Below are positions 1 through 6,052 of a stretch of DNA of 6,052 bases, piece by piece. Positions within the stretch are counted from its first letter, which is position 1. Each line of letters starts with the position of its first letter. Below the pieces are notes generated by a model. That model searched no databases and had not been told where the DNA came from. It worked only from the letters and a program-made list of their open reading frames with translations. Both the position numbers and the translations under genes were made by a program. This stretch comes from Candidatus Babelota bacterium (lineage in GTDB: Bacteria > JAGOBX01): NCBI GenBank assembly GCA_017999075.1, contig JAGOBX010000237.1, forward strand, positions 1 through 6,052, given 5' to 3'.

Positions 1-175
1 GTACTATTTCTGCTAAATAGATCAGTTGATTATTAAAAAATTTTAATTGTATTTTTTTAGTTTATTTATAATATCCAATTATATAGTTACTAATGAAAGC
101 ATTTAGAATTTTTAATAATCAAACATATATGTTTTGAAAAACTTTATTTTCGTCAACTGCATTTATAATGGATGA
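1..175. other. AT-rich non-coding stretch at left edge
   Basis: No reading frame of useful length is found on either strand. The first 60 bases have 11 G or C by hand count. The stretch ends at an in-frame TGA (173-175) that closes off the repeat-protein reading frame downstream. The only structure seen is the palindrome at 121-134. It may be decayed sequence of the gene whose 3' part follows, but no IDxNG repeat can be read in any frame here. Confidence 0.6.
121..134. repeat. 14-bp perfect palindrome AAACATATATGTTT
   Basis: The two 7-bp halves AAACATA and TATGTTT are exact reverse complements with no spacer. It sits upstream of a gene remnant. It could be a binding site for a dimeric regulator, but short AT palindromes are expected by chance in DNA this AT-rich, and no promoter is recognised beside it. 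Confidence 0.3.
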
Positions 176-839
176 TTATGTCAAGTATTTAATGCTCCAG
201 TTGGTAACTGTTTATTTAATGAAATATTGCGTTTTTTTGACGCAGATGGGAATTTTCAGTACCGCATACTAAAAATGACAAGAATAGACAATAATGGAAA
301 GGTTGCATTTGATATTAAACTTACTAATGAAGCGACAGATGCGTCTGAATTGTATTTAACTTCGACCGAAACCGGCACAGCCTTAGCGCCATGGACGACA
401 AGAGGAACAGTGGCTGATCCTGATACAGAAGATCCTGTTTCAGAACTGAATATAGCGCGCATTGATAAAAACGGAAAAAACTTCTGGAAACAGAATTGTT
501 GTATCTCTATGCCCGGTGTTGGCGGCTCAAACCGTATGGAAAATATACATCACCATGAAGATCTGATGTCAATCGGCTATAAAACTTATGTTTTTTTTTG
601 AAAGCGATATTGAAGATGCCGCAAGCATAACGAATATTTCAGTACATTCGTGGCTGCAGATAATTGATAAAAACGGCGATTTTGGTTATCCTGAAATAGG
701 AAAGGATATTAACATTCAATACGGTCACAACCCGTATTTTTTAAATATCAAGGGCAGACCTGCCGCTGTTTGTTTTGGAACAAAACAATTAGAAGGTATT
801 AGTGAATTCGAATATCCAATTTTCTTTTTTATTGAATAG
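176..839 (+). pseudogene. Broken gene for IDxNG-repeat (beta-propeller-like) secreted/surface protein, 3' part
   Basis: The frame is open from 176, just after an in-frame TGA, to a TGA at 599-601. The best start codon in it is TTG at 227, with no convincing ribosome site. The protein then continues in the next frame from the T run to the TAG ending at 839. Reading eight T instead of nine at 591-599 joins the halves without a gap. Repeat cores are RIDNNG (281-298), RIDKNG (458-475) and IIDKNG (660-677), spaced 59 and, after correction, 67 codons. The second is followed by KNFW and the third by DFGYPEIGKDI. This matches the IDxNGxxxW units of secreted repeat proteins known from FCB-group bacteria, thought to fold like propeller blades. 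No signal peptide is present because the 5' end is missing. Composition is uneven: 361-420 has 35 G or C in 60 against roughly one third or less in neighbours. It is most likely a decayed or truncated gene; slippage at the T run or a sequencing error is the alternative. The family call is a motif-level inference. Confidence 0.6.
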
Positions 840-866
840 GCGAATTACTGTTATTATTTGCGCAAG

Positions 867-898
867 TTTGATTATTGAGGATTTTATAAATACTTTTA
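867..898 (+). promoter_or_regulatory. Possible promoter for the lemA cluster
   Basis: TTGATT (868-873) lies 17 bases before TACTTT (891-896), a fair -35 with a poor -10. The same DNA also reads TTTG (867-870), 20 bases, then TACTTTTA (891-898), close to the Bacteroidota pattern TTTG-N(17-23)-TAnnTTTG. It sits 59 bases upstream of the lemA start, which suits a promoter. The match is weak in either reading. Confidence 0.25.
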
Positions 899-943
899 GG
901 ATTAAACATTAGTATTTTAAAAAATGTAAATTTCAATATTAAA

Positions 944-951
944 AGAGGTGA
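944..951 (+). promoter_or_regulatory. Ribosome binding site that fixes the lemA start
   Basis: AGAGGTGA lies five bases before ATG 957. The in-frame GTG at 948 that would give a longer protein is itself part of this site and would have no ribosome site of its own. The next gene has the near-identical AGAGGTAA before its ATG, which supports this reading. Confidence 0.8.
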
Positions 952-956
952 GTTTG

Positions 957-1514
957 ATGTTGATACCAATTATCGGTGCAGTTGTAGCGCTGTTATTTGT
1001 GTTCATTGTTTATAATAGTCTGGTAAATAAAAAAAATCAGGTGAACAATGCATTCGCTTCGATTGACACTATGCTAAAAAAAAGATACGACCTTATTCCA
1101 AACCTGATTGCGACTGTTCAGACTTATATGAAACATGAAGCTTCTACGCTAAAAGAAATAACTGAACTCCGCTCTAAAGCTATGTCCGAAAATATCTCCG
1201 ACAATGAAAAAGTTGCGATAGACAATAAACTATCGCGCGCTATAGGTGGGATAATGGTATCAATTGAAAATTATCCGGATTTAAAAGCCAATCAGAATTT
1301 TCTTCAATTGCAAGGGTCTTTAAATGAAATTGAAGAACAAATATCTGCTGCGCGCCGGGCATATAATGCGGCTGTTACAGATTATAATAATGCAGTTGAG
1401 ATGCTGCCTACAAATATATTTGCAGGACTAATGGGATATAAGCAGCGGCAATTATTCGAAATAACCGAGAAAGAACGAGAAAATGTCAACGCTAAAAACT
1501 TGTTCAACTCGTAG
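957..1514 (+). CDS. lemA: LemA family membrane protein
   Basis: LemA proteins are small, widely distributed bacterial proteins with one N-terminal membrane segment and a soluble helical bundle; their molecular role is not settled. Here the protein is 185 residues from ATG 957, the usual length. Residues 3-22 form the membrane segment. They are followed by the family signature: NKKNQVNNAFASID (24-37), then LKKRYDLIPNL (40-50), and further on ENYPDLKANQNFLQLQGSLN and the RRAYNAAVTDYNNAVEMLPTN stretch (first 20 residues RRAYNAAVTDYNNAVEMLPT) typical of the C-terminal half. A GTG at 948 would add three residues but overlaps the ribosome site, so ATG is chosen. The gene heads a close series: 40 bases separate it from the DUF3137 gene, with no terminator seen between, so co-transcription is likely. 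Family assignment is firm; function is open. Confidence 0.95.
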   Translation: MLIPIIGAVVALLFVFIVYNSLVNKKNQVNNAFASIDTMLKKRYDLIPNLIATVQTYMKHEASTLKEITELRSKAMSENISDNEKVAIDNKLSRAIGGIMVSIENYPDLKANQNFLQLQGSLNEIEEQISAARRAYNAAVTDYNNAVEMLPTNIFAGLMGYKQRQLFEITEKERENVNAKNLFNS

Positions 1515-1554
1515 TTTAATAATACGAAATCATCCTGAATAAAAGAGGTAAATT

Positions 1555-2526
1555 ATGAAAACAATAGACGAATTAAAAAAGTATTATGAAACGGATATGA
1601 CTCCTGAAATATTAATACTTGAAGACGCGCGAAAATCTGTTATCAGGAAATTATTATATTTATTTATTTTTTCGCTAATTTTAGCCGCGGTTATATTCTT
1701 TTTCGCATTTAATATATTAGGCACAAAGGTATTTATTTTAATAATATTGCTTTTTTTAATAATCTGCATACCTGGTTTTTATTTTATCACTAAAAAATAT
1801 ACGAGTAATTTTAAAAATGTTGTGATTAACAAAATTATTACTTTTATCGAACCGAATTTACATTATAATAAAGATGGTTATATAAATAAATCTTCTTATC
1901 TGGAAAGCAAGATATTCACTTCATTGCCTGATAGATTCAGAGGAGACGATCATGTTTATGGATCTATTGATAAAACTAAAATTGATTTTTCTGAAATTCA
2001 TTCGGAATACAAAACCGAATCTACTGATAAAAACGGGCGCAAAAAAACAAGCTGGCATACTATATTTAAAGGACTTTTTTTTATAGCGGATTTCAATAAA
2101 AATTTTAATGGCGTTACAGTTGTTTTACCTGATTTAGCGGAACGGTTATTCGGGAGTTTTATAGGCAATATGCTCCAGAAAGCAAATATAAATAGGGGAC
2201 AATTGATTAAACTTGAAGATGTCGAGTTTGAAAAAAACTTTGCGGTTTACGGTGACGATCAGATTGAAGCGAGATATATATTGTCTACAGCGCTGATGAA
2301 GCGTATCACTGATTTCAAAAAGAAAAGCAAAAAAGAAATATATCTATCCTTTGTTTCTTCAAAAATATATATTGCTGTTTCATATTCTAAAAATTTATTT
2401 GAACCGAAAGTTTTTAAATCGCTTCTTGATTTTTCACAGATTCAAGAATATTATGACGATTTGCAGCTTGCAATAGGGATCGTTGAAGACTTAAATCTTA
2501 ATACTCGGATTTGGTCAAAACAATAG
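1555..2526 (+). CDS. DUF3137 family membrane protein
   Basis: A 323-residue protein preceded by AGAGGTAA six bases or fewer before ATG, much like lemA. A short charged N-terminus (DELKKYYETD) is followed by two membrane segments at about 33-52 and 58-78. The rest is a large soluble domain, probably cytoplasmic. Features matching DUF3137 are the stretch around 114-138 (SSYLESKIFTSLPDRF, then GDDHVYG), the acidic SEIHSEY at 146-152, a K/R-rich linker (DKNGRKK) ahead of WHTIFKGLFFIADF at 167-180, and YGDDQIEARYILS near 230-243. DUF3137 genes are repeatedly found beside lemA, and the order here is lemA then DUF3137 with 40 bases between. The biochemical role is unknown; the pairing suggests a joint envelope function. 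A run of eight T at 2075-2082 inside the gene keeps its frame, a useful contrast to the nine-T break at 591-599. Confidence 0.88.
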   Translation: MKTIDELKKYYETDMTPEILILEDARKSVIRKLLYLFIFSLILAAVIFFFAFNILGTKVFILIILLFLIICIPGFYFITKKYTSNFKNVVINKIITFIEPNLHYNKDGYINKSSYLESKIFTSLPDRFRGDDHVYGSIDKTKIDFSEIHSEYKTESTDKNGRKKTSWHTIFKGLFFIADFNKNFNGVTVVLPDLAERLFGSFIGNMLQKANINRGQLIKLEDVEFEKNFAVYGDDQIEARYILSTALMKRITDFKKKSKKEIYLSFVSSKIYIAVSYSKNLFEPKVFKSLLDFSQIQEYYDDLQLAIGIVEDLNLNTRIWSKQ

Positions 2527-2587
2527 AAATAAAAAAATCAATATTTTGAATTTAATAAATTATTGCATTTTATAAAGGAAAATAAAA

Positions 2588-3043
2588 ATGAATATTTCTT
2601 TTTTAATTAAATGCGTTTTTATATTATTATTGGTTTCAAAATTTCAAGCTGATTGTTTTAACGGTTCTAAATTCAATACAAAATTTTCACTGATTATTCA
2701 CAATACAACTCACATGGGAACCGACTATATTGAAATCCAGAATATTGATGACACCGCTGTTTACGGGAAGGTTGGCATTGATTGGTCAATCGGTCCTCAA
2801 GCGCGCGAACAGTTGGAGCATGAAAAGTTTTATATTTTGCCATTTTCAGCGAAATTGATTGATAAAGATAAAGGATTTAATTTTGAAGTAAATATTGCCA
2901 ATAGAAAAATTTATGATTTTAATCTATTTTTTATCTTTGATAAAGAGCTCAATCCTCGTCTTGTTGGATTTGTAAAAATAAAAAATTCTAAAAAAAATTT
3001 GTTTCCACCGGAGATATTTGGCGCTTTAGCTACACCTTTTTAA
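2588..3043 (+). CDS. Small exported protein of unknown function
   Basis: A 151-residue protein that I do not recognise. AAAGGAA ends seven bases before ATG, a good ribosome site. Residues 1-21 look like a signal peptide: one lysine at 8, hydrophobic core 9-16 (CVFILLLV), then SKFQA with likely cleavage near residue 21. There is no lipobox in front of Cys23, so a lipoprotein is unlikely. The mature part alternates hydrophobic and polar residues (KFSLIIHNTTHMGTDYIEIQ, AVYGKVGIDWSIGP, KIYDFNLFFIFDK), suggesting a small beta-rich domain in the periplasm or at the surface. It starts 61 bases after the DUF3137 gene with no terminator seen, so it may be the third gene of the lemA transcript. A role with the LemA pair is inferred from position only. 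Confidence 0.75.
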   Translation: MNISFLIKCVFILLLVSKFQADCFNGSKFNTKFSLIIHNTTHMGTDYIEIQNIDDTAVYGKVGIDWSIGPQAREQLEHEKFYILPFSAKLIDKDKGFNFEVNIANRKIYDFNLFFIFDKELNPRLVGFVKIKNSKKNLFPPEIFGALATPF

Positions 3044-3094
3044 CATAAAAAACACATTATTATCAAAAAAACAAAAACAAATACAAAGAAATGT

Positions 3095-3114
3095 AATACT
3101 GTGCAATACAATGC
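3095..3114. repeat. Two imperfect 10-bp tandem units
   Basis: AATACTGTGC (3095-3104) is followed directly by AATACAATGC (3105-3114), which agrees at eight of ten positions. It directly adjoins the heptad array that starts at 3115, so the two may belong to one repeat-derived block. Confidence 0.4.
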
Positions 3115-3170
3115 AGGGCGCGGAGCGCAGTGCTCAGAGCGCAGAGTGAAGAACGAGAAACGAAAAATGA
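3115..3170. repeat. Degenerate 7-bp tandem array, eight units, GC-rich to A-rich
   Basis: Cut every seven bases, the block reads AGGGCGC, GGAGCGC, AGTGCTC, AGAGCGC, AGAGTGA, AGAACGA, GAAACGA, AAAATGA. Seven of eight fit purine-purine-purine-purine-pyrimidine-G-(A or C). GAGCGCAG occurs twice exactly, 14 bases (two units) apart, at 3123-3130 and 3137-3144. The first four units are strongly GC-rich, unlike the surrounding DNA, and the last ones drift to A-rich. One strand is purine-rich throughout. It resembles the short heptad repeats that expand by slippage in some bacterial intergenic regions. No protein is encoded across it. Confidence 0.6.
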
Positions 3171-3365
3171 ATTTTAAACTTTACGCCTATGCTGAGTCTA
3201 TTGTTATGTTCAAGAAAAACTATGAATACAAAATAATTTTATTGAAAAAAATAAAATTGTAAGAGATAATAGCGTAAGAAATCAAATAATAGAAAATGAT
3301 GATTATAAAATTAGAAAAGCGCAGGGTTTTGAGAAATAATTATTTTAAGGATTAAAATAGAAAAT

Positions 3366-4421
3366 ATGAAAATTTGTATAATAATTTTTAATCTTATTTT
3401 GTTTGTTTTTTCAGCTGCAGCTATAGATTTATCAAAAATTGATTATAAAGCTTACGGTTTTATTAATGCTAGCGTTATTTATGGCGACCGCAATCCTGCC
3501 TGGCATACTCAATACAAAGCAAATCCCGATTACGGAAAATCAGATTTAAATTTCACAATGGAAACATCGAGGCTCGGTCTTAAAATAATTGCGCCTGAAG
3601 AAAATAATTATAAAATTGACGGTGTGTTTGAAATTGATTTTACGAATGGCGATAATATAACTAATCAAAACGCTGAATTACGATTAAGGAAAGCGTATAT
3701 AACGATTGATAAAAATAATTGGAAAATTATCGGCGGTCAAACTGATATGATAATAGCGCAGACAGAACCGTTGATGCTTAACGGCGGTTATCTTGGGCAT
3801 TGCGGTAATTTATATGGGCAGATTCCGCAATTGCGTATCGGTTATAAGTTGAATTTTTTTAAGATTGAAGCAGGCGCATTAAAACAAACTAAAGATGTCA
3901 AAAGCGCGCTTCCACAGACGCAGACCGGACAATTCCGGTATCAAGCAAGAATTGCCGCTGAAAAAAAATTGTTGATATTTAAAAATGCGATGTTTGCATT
4001 GGGATTCGATAAAGGCAAATATTCTCGTGATATTTCAGAGTCATACGCTTATTCAGCTGAACTTGAGCTGCCATTTAAATTCGGCAAAATCTCATCTGAA
4101 ATTTTTAAAGGCGCAAATATCAAGGATTTATTAGGTTCAATAACAATGGAACCTAAAAAGCCGGAAATTAAAAGCAACGGAGCTTACTTTAATCTATTAT
4201 GGTATTTCTCGAAAAATTTATTTTCTAATGCAGGTTATGGTTATGCTAAAAATAAATATTCATTGCTCGCTGATTTGGATTATTTGAAGAACCGGCAAAA
4301 ATATATTAATTTATGGTATCGTTTGACTTCAAGATTATTAACCGCTGCTGAGTTTTATAATATCAAATCGGATATGTTTTATCAGAATAATATATTTGAA
4401 TTAAAAAGCAATCGTTATTAA
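3366..4421 (+). CDS. DcaP-like outer-membrane porin candidate
   Basis: A 351-residue protein with a signal peptide: hydrophobic residues 5-15 and a cleavage motif AAA at 17-19, so maturation before Ile20. The mature chain has the alternating pattern of a beta-barrel. The N-terminal half carries the arrangement of DcaP-like porins: TSRLGLKI (67-74) for the first strands, GVFEIDF (86-92) matching the family's G-x-x-E-x-DF turn, LRLRKAYITI (105-114) matching RLRhAY, and WKIIGGQTD (119-127) matching the L-x-x-GQ-T strand. The chain ends in Tyr, an aromatic C-terminus common in outer-membrane barrels. It is shorter than typical DcaP proteins, which are over 400 residues. Likely role: a passive channel for small solutes; the substrate cannot be told. 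AAGGA (3347-3351) sits 14 bases before ATG, farther than usual. A hairpin follows the gene at 4447. The barrel call is strong; the family call is by motif. Confidence 0.75.
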   Translation: MKICIIIFNLILFVFSAAAIDLSKIDYKAYGFINASVIYGDRNPAWHTQYKANPDYGKSDLNFTMETSRLGLKIIAPEENNYKIDGVFEIDFTNGDNITNQNAELRLRKAYITIDKNNWKIIGGQTDMIIAQTEPLMLNGGYLGHCGNLYGQIPQLRIGYKLNFFKIEAGALKQTKDVKSALPQTQTGQFRYQARIAAEKKLLIFKNAMFALGFDKGKYSRDISESYAYSAELELPFKFGKISSEIFKGANIKDLLGSITMEPKKPEIKSNGAYFNLLWYFSKNLFSNAGYGYAKNKYSLLADLDYLKNRQKYINLWYRLTSRLLTAAEFYNIKSDMFYQNNIFELKSNRY

Positions 4422-4446
4422 TTTTCTATGCTTTATACCTTTTAAA

Positions 4447-4467
4447 CCCGAATATGTGCTATTCGGG
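4447..4467 (+). terminator. Perfect 8-bp hairpin after the porin gene, putative terminator
   Basis: CCCGAATA (4447-4454) and TATTCGGG (4460-4467) are exact reverse complements around a five-base loop TGTGC. It begins 25 bases after the porin stop, the usual place for a transcript end. No T run follows it on the + strand: the next bases are ATTAGGTAGTG, and the first T tract is some 26 bases on. No T run follows on the - strand either. It may be a weak or processed terminator, or an mRNA-stabilising 3' stem. Confidence 0.45.
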
Positions 4468-4491
4468 ATTAGGTAGTGTATCATAATAAAG

Positions 4492-4587
4492 TTGATTTTT
4501 TTTATTGCAGATTTGCGTTTTGTTTTCCGAGGCAATATATCTGCTGTTGTAGGCGATACCATCGAAATTGCAGAAGAAATAAAATGA
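4492..4587 (+). pseudogene. Possible 3' remnant of an unidentified gene
   Basis: The frame from TTG 4492 to TGA 4587 gives 31 residues, including ADLRFVFRGNISAVVGDTIE followed by IAEEIK. It is open back to a TAG at 4474 and has no ribosome site. Its composition and amino-acid mix look more protein-like than nearby intergenic DNA. I do not recognise a family. It may be the tail of a lost gene, or chance. Confidence 0.2.
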
Positions 4588-4629
4588 TTTTAAATAAGCA
4601 AAATAATTAAAAGCGTCCCAATTTATTTT

Positions 4630-6052
4630 ATGAATAAAATATTTTTTAATTTTTACCGCATTATCAAATCAATCTTTTCAAGAAAAAAAGAAATTCCTAA
4701 TATTGATAATATCCAGGATTATCTGACTTTAGAAAAAGAAAAAGTCGTTATTGGCGTTATGATTATTTTTTTGTTAGATAATCTATATCTGGCATTCGGC
4801 AGAGAAGGCATACCTTTGTATATGGTTATTTCCTGCACTGCAGCGTTTATCATTTGTTTAATAAGTATAATTTATATTTTTTTAGATAAATATTATACAG
4901 GTCAGTTGATAATGAACTATGGTAGTGTTATACTGTGGTTTATCCATTTTATGTATATGCTTATCAGCGGTCAAAGCGATTACCGCTTCCCTGTAGCTAC
5001 AACATATTTGTTTACAATAATTATGATGTATGCAATTGTATCAAATTATATTTTCCTCGATAAAAAACACGGATTGATTTCCGGATTTATCGCAATACTC
5101 TTTATGATAATTTCTATGTTTATAATCGGCAAAAAAAAATATTTTGACAATATGATTTCACCGTTTGTATTTATAATTGTATTAACAATAATTATCTGGT
5201 ATTTTATAAATATTTTTAACACTATTTTTAAAAAACTGATTGAACTAAAAGATAATCTGCAGATTGAAGTAAAAAAAAGAACAGCGGAACTTGAACGGTT
5301 AAGCAAATTGAAAAATTATTTTCTTGCTAATGTAAATCATGAAATGCGGACGCCGTTAAATTCGATTATTGGTTATTCCAATATTATTGACAGCAATGAG
5401 ATATCTGATGAAAATAAAAAATATTTATCGAATATCCGTAAATCAAGCGCTTCATTATTGAGAATTATTGACGATATCCTTGATATAACTAAAATAGAAG
5501 CAGGTCAGATTGATATAGAAAATAAAGTTTTCAATTTGAAAGATGAAATAGAAAATATCAAATTTAATTTTTCAGAAAAACTCAAGAGCAAACTAAAAGA
5601 TATAAATTTTAAAGTTAATGTGAATTCGGAAGTCCCTGAATTTATTGAAACAGACCCTGTGCGATTAAATCAGATAATTAATAATTTACTTGTAAATTCA
5701 TTCAAATACACTGAAAAAGGCGAAATTTCGTTGACTGCAATATTCGAATATGACAATGAGAATAGAGATTCTGGAACATTGATTATTGAAATTTCAGACA
5801 CAGGCATAGGAATTCACGAATCTGAAGCGGAGCGGATTTTTGAAAAGTTTGAAAGATTAAAAATGAAAGAAGATTATTATAACATTGATAAAAGCGCTGG
5901 TTTGGGTTTAGCTATAGTAAAACAGATTGCAGAAAAAATAAACGGTGAAATCAGATTGACGAGCGCATTAAATAAAGGCAGCAAATTCACCGTTGAAATA
6001 AAAAAAATAAAAGTTCATCAAAGTTTGAATGAATGCTATTCGGTTGGAAATA
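4630..6052 (+). CDS. Membrane sensor histidine kinase (5' part, runs off the window)
   Basis: The frame is open from ATG 4630 to the right edge, 474 codons without a stop. It would sense a signal at the inner membrane and phosphorylate a partner response regulator. Residues 1-38 are a basic cytoplasmic tail. Six membrane segments follow at about 39-54, 63-85, 92-112, 121-143, 148-167 and 176-200, with very short loops and no recognised ligand domain. A helical linker (201-228, with KRTAELERLSKLKNYF) leads to the dimerisation domain: NHEMRTPLNSIIGYS, with His237 the phosphorylation site and EMRTP behind it. The ATPase domain is complete: N box RLNQIINNLLVNSFKYTEKG (345-364, Asn356), G1 box DTGIGI (390-395), F box IFEKFERL (403-410), G2 box AGLGLAIV (423-430), and a final GSKFTVEI strand (450-457). 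Residues 458-474 go beyond the kinase core, so a receiver domain or tail may follow. No ribosome site precedes the ATG, but it is the only start codon after the upstream stop at 4591 that retains the whole N-terminus. No regulator gene lies upstream. Confidence 0.93.
   Translation, partial: MNKIFFNFYRIIKSIFSRKKEIPNIDNIQDYLTLEKEKVVIGVMIIFLLDNLYLAFGREGIPLYMVISCTAAFIICLISIIYIFLDKYYTGQLIMNYGSVILWFIHFMYMLISGQSDYRFPVATTYLFTIIMMYAIVSNYIFLDKKHGLISGFIAILFMIISMFIIGKKKYFDNMISPFVFIIVLTIIIWYFINIFNTIFKKLIELKDNLQIEVKKRTAELERLSKLKNYFLANVNHEMRTPLNSIIGYSNIIDSNEISDENKKYLSNIRKSSASLLRIIDDILDITKIEAGQIDIENKVFNLKDEIENIKFNFSEKLKSKLKDINFKVNVNSEVPEFIETDPVRLNQIINNLLVNSFKYTEKGEISLTAIFEYDNENRDSGTLIIEISDTGIGIHESEAERIFEKFERLKMKEDYYNIDKSAGLGLAIVKQIAEKINGEIRLTSALNKGSKFTVEIKKIKVHQSLNECYSVGN

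Larger units (their letters stand above)
3044..3365. other. 322-bp intergenic region with GC-rich repeat island
   Basis: The left part (3044-3094) is A-rich with no gene. It is followed by imperfect tandem units and a GC-rich heptad array (3095-3170), then AT-rich DNA to the porin gene. One 31-codon open frame from ATG 3167 to TAA 3262 begins inside the array and has no ribosome site; I do not call it a gene. Another open stretch in a different frame runs to a TAA near 3339 without a start. They could be scraps of a lost gene, but no family is recognised. No terminator with a stem and T run is seen after the upstream gene. Confidence 0.6.
4422..4629. other. Intergenic region between porin and kinase genes
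   Basis: This 208-bp gap holds the hairpin at 4447-4467 and the coding-like stretch at 4492-4587. No convincing promoter for the kinase is seen. A weak TTGCAG / TAAATA pair with 17-base spacing exists near 4569-4597 but matches each consensus at only about half the positions. Confidence 0.5.

Noticed and set aside
256-462. 68-codon open frame on the - strand
   Set aside because: It lies opposite the repeat-protein gene, has no ribosome site, and the + strand frame carries the recognisable IDxNG repeats.
173-601. Recoded UGA (as Trp or Gly) that would read through TGA at 173 and 599
   Set aside because: Reading through TGA 599 in the same frame soon meets more TGA codons and loses the repeat pattern, whereas a one-base shift restores it. 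The intact genes use TGG for Trp and have no internal TGA.
948-956. GTG 948 as the lemA start
   Set aside because: The GTG is part of the ribosome binding site AGAGGTGA that serves ATG 957.
1584-1769. 61-codon open frame on the - strand
   Set aside because: It is the antisense of the membrane-segment region of the DUF3137 gene and has no features of its own.
3115-3170. CRISPR-like array
   Set aside because: The units are 7 bp and contiguous, with no spacers and no cas genes nearby.
3167-3262. 31-codon open frame from ATG 3167
   Set aside because: It starts within the heptad array, has no ribosome site and no recognisable motif; such lengths arise by chance.
5046-5306. 86-codon open frame on the - strand
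   Set aside because: It is the antisense of the membrane and linker part of the histidine kinase, whose + strand frame is unmistakable.
1-6052. tRNA, rRNA, riboswitch or complete insertion sequence
   Set aside because: I found no cloverleaf, no rRNA-like stretch, no known aptamer core and no transposase in any frame.

Overview
This AT-rich window carries a Gram-negative-type gene set: a putative outer-membrane beta-barrel with a signal peptide, a LemA protein and a sensor histidine kinase. Clear Shine-Dalgarno sites (AGAGGTG, AGAGGTA, AAAGGA) precede the three genes of the lemA cluster. All complete genes end in TAA or TAG, and tryptophan is written TGG, so nothing points to a recoded UGA. 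The IDxNG repeat protein at the left recalls secreted repeat proteins of FCB-type bacteria (Bacteroidota, Ignavibacteria, Cloacimonadota and relatives). That placement is an inference at low confidence; the sequence does not fix the phylum. All intact genes lie on the + strand and gaps between them are generous.

Layout. Positions 1-175 hold no gene, only AT-rich DNA with one 14-bp palindrome. Positions 176-839 hold the 3' part of a gene for a repeat protein with RIDxNG / IIDKNG units. It lacks a proper 5' end and is split in two frames at a run of nine T (591-599). Positions 957-3043 hold a likely co-transcribed trio: lemA, a DUF3137 membrane protein and a small exported protein of unknown function. 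Positions 3044-3365 are non-coding and contain a GC-rich island made of eight degenerate 7-bp units (3115-3170) next to two imperfect 10-bp units. Positions 3366-4421 encode a DcaP-like porin candidate. After it come a perfect 8-bp hairpin (4447-4467) and a short open stretch that may be a gene remnant (4492-4587). From 4630 to the right edge runs the 5' part (474 codons) of a membrane histidine kinase with six predicted transmembrane segments and complete H, N, G1, F and G2 boxes. It has no stop within the window.

How the genes relate. LemA and DUF3137 proteins often occur side by side and both are inner-membrane anchored, so they probably act together at the envelope. The small exported protein behind them could be a third component. 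The porin and the kinase are separate units by spacing. A theme of envelope and surface functions runs through the window, but I see no evidence that they form one pathway, and no clear defence, mobile or CRISPR system.
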